A stretch of DNA of 6,412 nucleotides from an uncultured Helicobacteraceae bacterium (GTDB taxonomy: Bacteria > Campylobacterota > Campylobacteria > Campylobacterales > Helicobacteraceae): assembly GCA_934728205.1 (NCBI GenBank), contig CAKVEH010000076.1:1-6412 (forward strand), given 5' to 3'. The translations under genes were made by a program, and so were the position numbers. Under the pieces are notes generated by a model. The model was not told the origin of the DNA and ran no database searches. It saw only the letters and a program-made list of their open reading frames with translations. This document shows, piece by piece, positions 5,491 to 6,412 of the stretch; within the stretch, counting starts at the first letter, position 1, and every line of letters starts with the position of its first letter.

Positions 5491-6249
5491 TTATTTTGTG
5501 CTTTGATAAATATATGGCACAGATTTAATGCCCGCTTGAGCGACCTTTTCGCTTAATTTAAAAATATCGCTCACATCGGCATTCTTGTATTTGTCAGGTA
5601 GTTGATACCCGTGCGTAAAAACTTCTTTAAGCAAGGCTACCTTTTGTGCATTGTCCTTTTGGTCTAAAAGTCGTTGTTTTAACATCGAAGACTTTAATGC
5701 AGAATCTGGTCCCAAAAATCCTACCAAGAGCACATAAACCTTAGAATCTTTAAGCTTAGATTCTATGTTTTGCATTTCCCTTTGACAACTTCCGCAATTT
5801 GGGTCAGCGACAATGTAAGTAATGTTTTTACTCGCAGAATCAAGCACGATAAATTCATCTTTTTTCAACCCATTAAAAAACTTCGCCACCGCTTGATTAT
5901 CTGGCCTGTCATTTTGCGCGTTAAGTTGCATTGTGATATTTTGATACTCCGCGTTATCCGCGTTATCGCTCGATAAAAACACATTGCTTGCGCCCAAGAC
6001 GACATTGCCATCACTGCTTACAAACACAGGCACTTTGAGTTTGCCCGCCTGCATAATGACAAGTTTTATATCATTTGTGCTCTTAAGCTCTATGGTGCGC
6101 AAAACTTTCACATCTTGCTTGGTTTTTTCTTTGATAAGTTTTTGCACTTTTGTTTCAAAATTACTCGCTCCACACAATCCACTCAATGCAAAAATCATCG
6201 CTAAAAAGATTTTTGTTGTGGAAGTTTTTGTTGTATTTGTTCTTTTCAC
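5491..6249 (-). CDS. dsbK: Periplasmic thiol:disulfide oxidoreductase, DsbG/DsbC-type (HP0231/DsbK-like)
   Basis: A 252-residue exported thioredoxin-fold protein. Residues 1-28 form a signal peptide: a Lys/Arg/Thr-rich n-region, the hydrophobic core IFLAMIFALSGL, and probable cleavage after CGA. It is not a lipobox. Residues about 30-110 match the DsbC/DsbG-type N-terminal dimerisation domain (a cystatin-like region with FVSSDGNVVLGASN), then the thioredoxin domain carries YIVADPNCGSCQREM with the redox pair Cys152/Cys155. LLVGFLGPDS (174-183) and the cis-Pro loop SVPYIY (Pro245) follow. Order, length and flanking residues resemble H. pylori HP0231 (DsbK), a dimeric oxidoreductase that has CPHC where this protein has CGSC. 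Start: the frame opens at a TTG at 6300, but the GTG at 6249 has AAAAGGAG 5 nt upstream and directly begins the signal peptide. Family is firm; oxidase versus isomerase role is not decided by sequence. Confidence 0.85.
   Translation of the reverse strand: MKRTNTTKTSTTKIFLAMIFALSGLCGASNFETKVQKLIKEKTKQDVKVLRTIELKSTNDIKLVIMQAGKLKVPVFVSSDGNVVLGASNVFLSSDNADNAEYQNITMQLNAQNDRPDNQAVAKFFNGLKKDEFIVLDSASKNITYIVADPNCGSCQREMQNIESKLKDSKVYVLLVGFLGPDSALKSSMLKQRLLDQKDNAQKVALLKEVFTHGYQLPDKYKNADVSDIFKLSEKVAQAGIKSVPYIYQSTK
5742..5765. repeat. Inverted repeat inside the dsbK-like gene
   Basis: Arms TAGAATCT (5742-5749) and AGATTCTA (5758-5765) flank an 8-bp spacer that contains AAGCTT. The sequence can form a hairpin but lies in coding sequence for ESKLKDSK just after the CGSC motif. 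Each arm carries the enriched AGATTC hexamer. No regulatory role is claimed. Confidence 0.8.
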
Positions 6250-6254
6250 TTGCG

Positions 6255-6262
6255 CTCCTTTT
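6255..6262 (-). promoter_or_regulatory. Shine-Dalgarno site fixing the GTG start of the dsbK-like gene
   Basis: The minus strand reads AAAAGGAG followed by CGCAA and GTG. This moves the start 17 codons downstream of the first possible start and places the signal peptide at the true N-terminus. Confidence 0.8.
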
Positions 6263-6266
6263 AATG

Positions 6267-6272
6267 TATAAT
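6267..6272 (+). promoter_or_regulatory. Possible -10 box for the plus-strand gene at 6347
   Basis: A perfect TATAAT hexamer on the plus strand, inside the divergent spacer 6250-6346. A start near 6279 would give a leader of roughly 68 nt. A weaker alternative, TATTCT at 6305-6310, would give a shorter leader. Neither has a clear -35 box. Confidence 0.35.
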
Positions 6273-6280
6273 TCTTTGGG

Positions 6281-6286
6281 ATTGTA
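6281..6286 (-). promoter_or_regulatory. Possible -10 box for the dsbK-like gene
   Basis: The minus strand reads TACAAT in an A/T-rich stretch; transcription would start near 6274, just ahead of the ribosome binding site. TATACA closer to the gene would leave almost no leader and is less likely. The call rests on position and one hexamer only. Confidence 0.35.
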
Positions 6287-6346
6287 AAATTTTTTAGCAA
6301 ATTTTATTCTAACCGCAACATATTTATTTAAGAGTTAGGGGGTTTA

Positions 6347-6412
6347 ATGGCACAAATCACTACGATTGCGCAAAAATCTTATCCCGCACATTATGGTTGC
6401 TATGACTTACAC
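6347..6412 (+). CDS. Start of an unidentified gene, cut by the window end
   Basis: Only 22 codons are present, beginning MAQITTIAQK and continuing through a Tyr/His/Cys-containing stretch (AHYGCYDLH). The ATG is preceded by TTAGGGGG with a 4-nt gap, a reasonable if not optimal ribosome binding site, and the frame is open to the window edge. The N-terminus has no signal peptide. I do not recognise the family. It diverges from the dsbK-like gene across a 97-bp spacer, so shared regulation is possible but not shown. Confidence 0.6.
   Translation, partial: MAQITTIAQKSYPAHYGCYDLH

Noticed and set aside
6250..6300. Upstream TTG start that would lengthen the dsbK-like gene by 17 residues
   Set aside because: The extension reads through the ribosome binding site AAAAGGAG and would bury the signal peptide; the GTG at 6249 fits better.

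Overview
This window is compact, low-GC (about 40% by eye) chromosomal DNA from a member of the Campylobacterota, most likely an enterohepatic-type Helicobacter. The support is the bioF-bioG-bioC arrangement, a carA and a TpiA that read like Helicobacter proteins, a DUF507 gene coupled to carA, and a periplasmic thiol oxidoreductase resembling H. pylori HP0231. Species cannot be fixed from the sequence alone. I see no mobile element, CRISPR array, tRNA or rRNA.

Layout. Positions 1-336 (minus strand) hold the N-terminal part of a metallo-beta-lactamase-fold hydrolase whose 3' end lies outside the window. A 60-bp divergent spacer (337-396) follows, in which one 10-bp palindrome supplies extended -10 boxes for both directions. 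From there a plus-strand biotin operon runs to 3027: bioF, bioG and bioC, with overlapping gene ends. It meets a minus-strand gene set tail to tail with a 6-bp overlap. That set, in transcription order, is a DUF507 gene (5435-4884), carA (4884-3742) and tpiA (3717-3022). Upstream of it, also on the minus strand, is a DsbK/DsbG-like periplasmic oxidoreductase (6249-5491). A divergent plus-strand gene of unknown identity starts at 6347 and is cut by the window end.

How the genes work together. BioC methylates malonyl-ACP to disguise it for fatty acid synthesis. BioG removes the methyl ester once the pimeloyl chain is made. BioF condenses pimeloyl-ACP with alanine in the first step of biotin ring assembly. 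bioA, bioD and bioB are not in the window. CarA is the glutaminase subunit of carbamoyl-phosphate synthetase (pyrimidine and arginine supply) and TpiA is triosephosphate isomerase; their link to each other and to DUF507 looks like operon packing, not a shared pathway.

All gene starts were re-examined. Two were moved downstream to starts with good ribosome binding sites (bioC to ATG at 2281, dsbK to GTG at 6249). Three of the nine genes use non-ATG starts (one TTG, two GTG). I did not find a convincing previously undescribed system. The points most worth a second look are the shared-palindrome divergent promoter, the CGSC active site of the DsbK-like protein, the TTATAA convergent stop overlap, and a strongly over-represented AGATTC hexamer.
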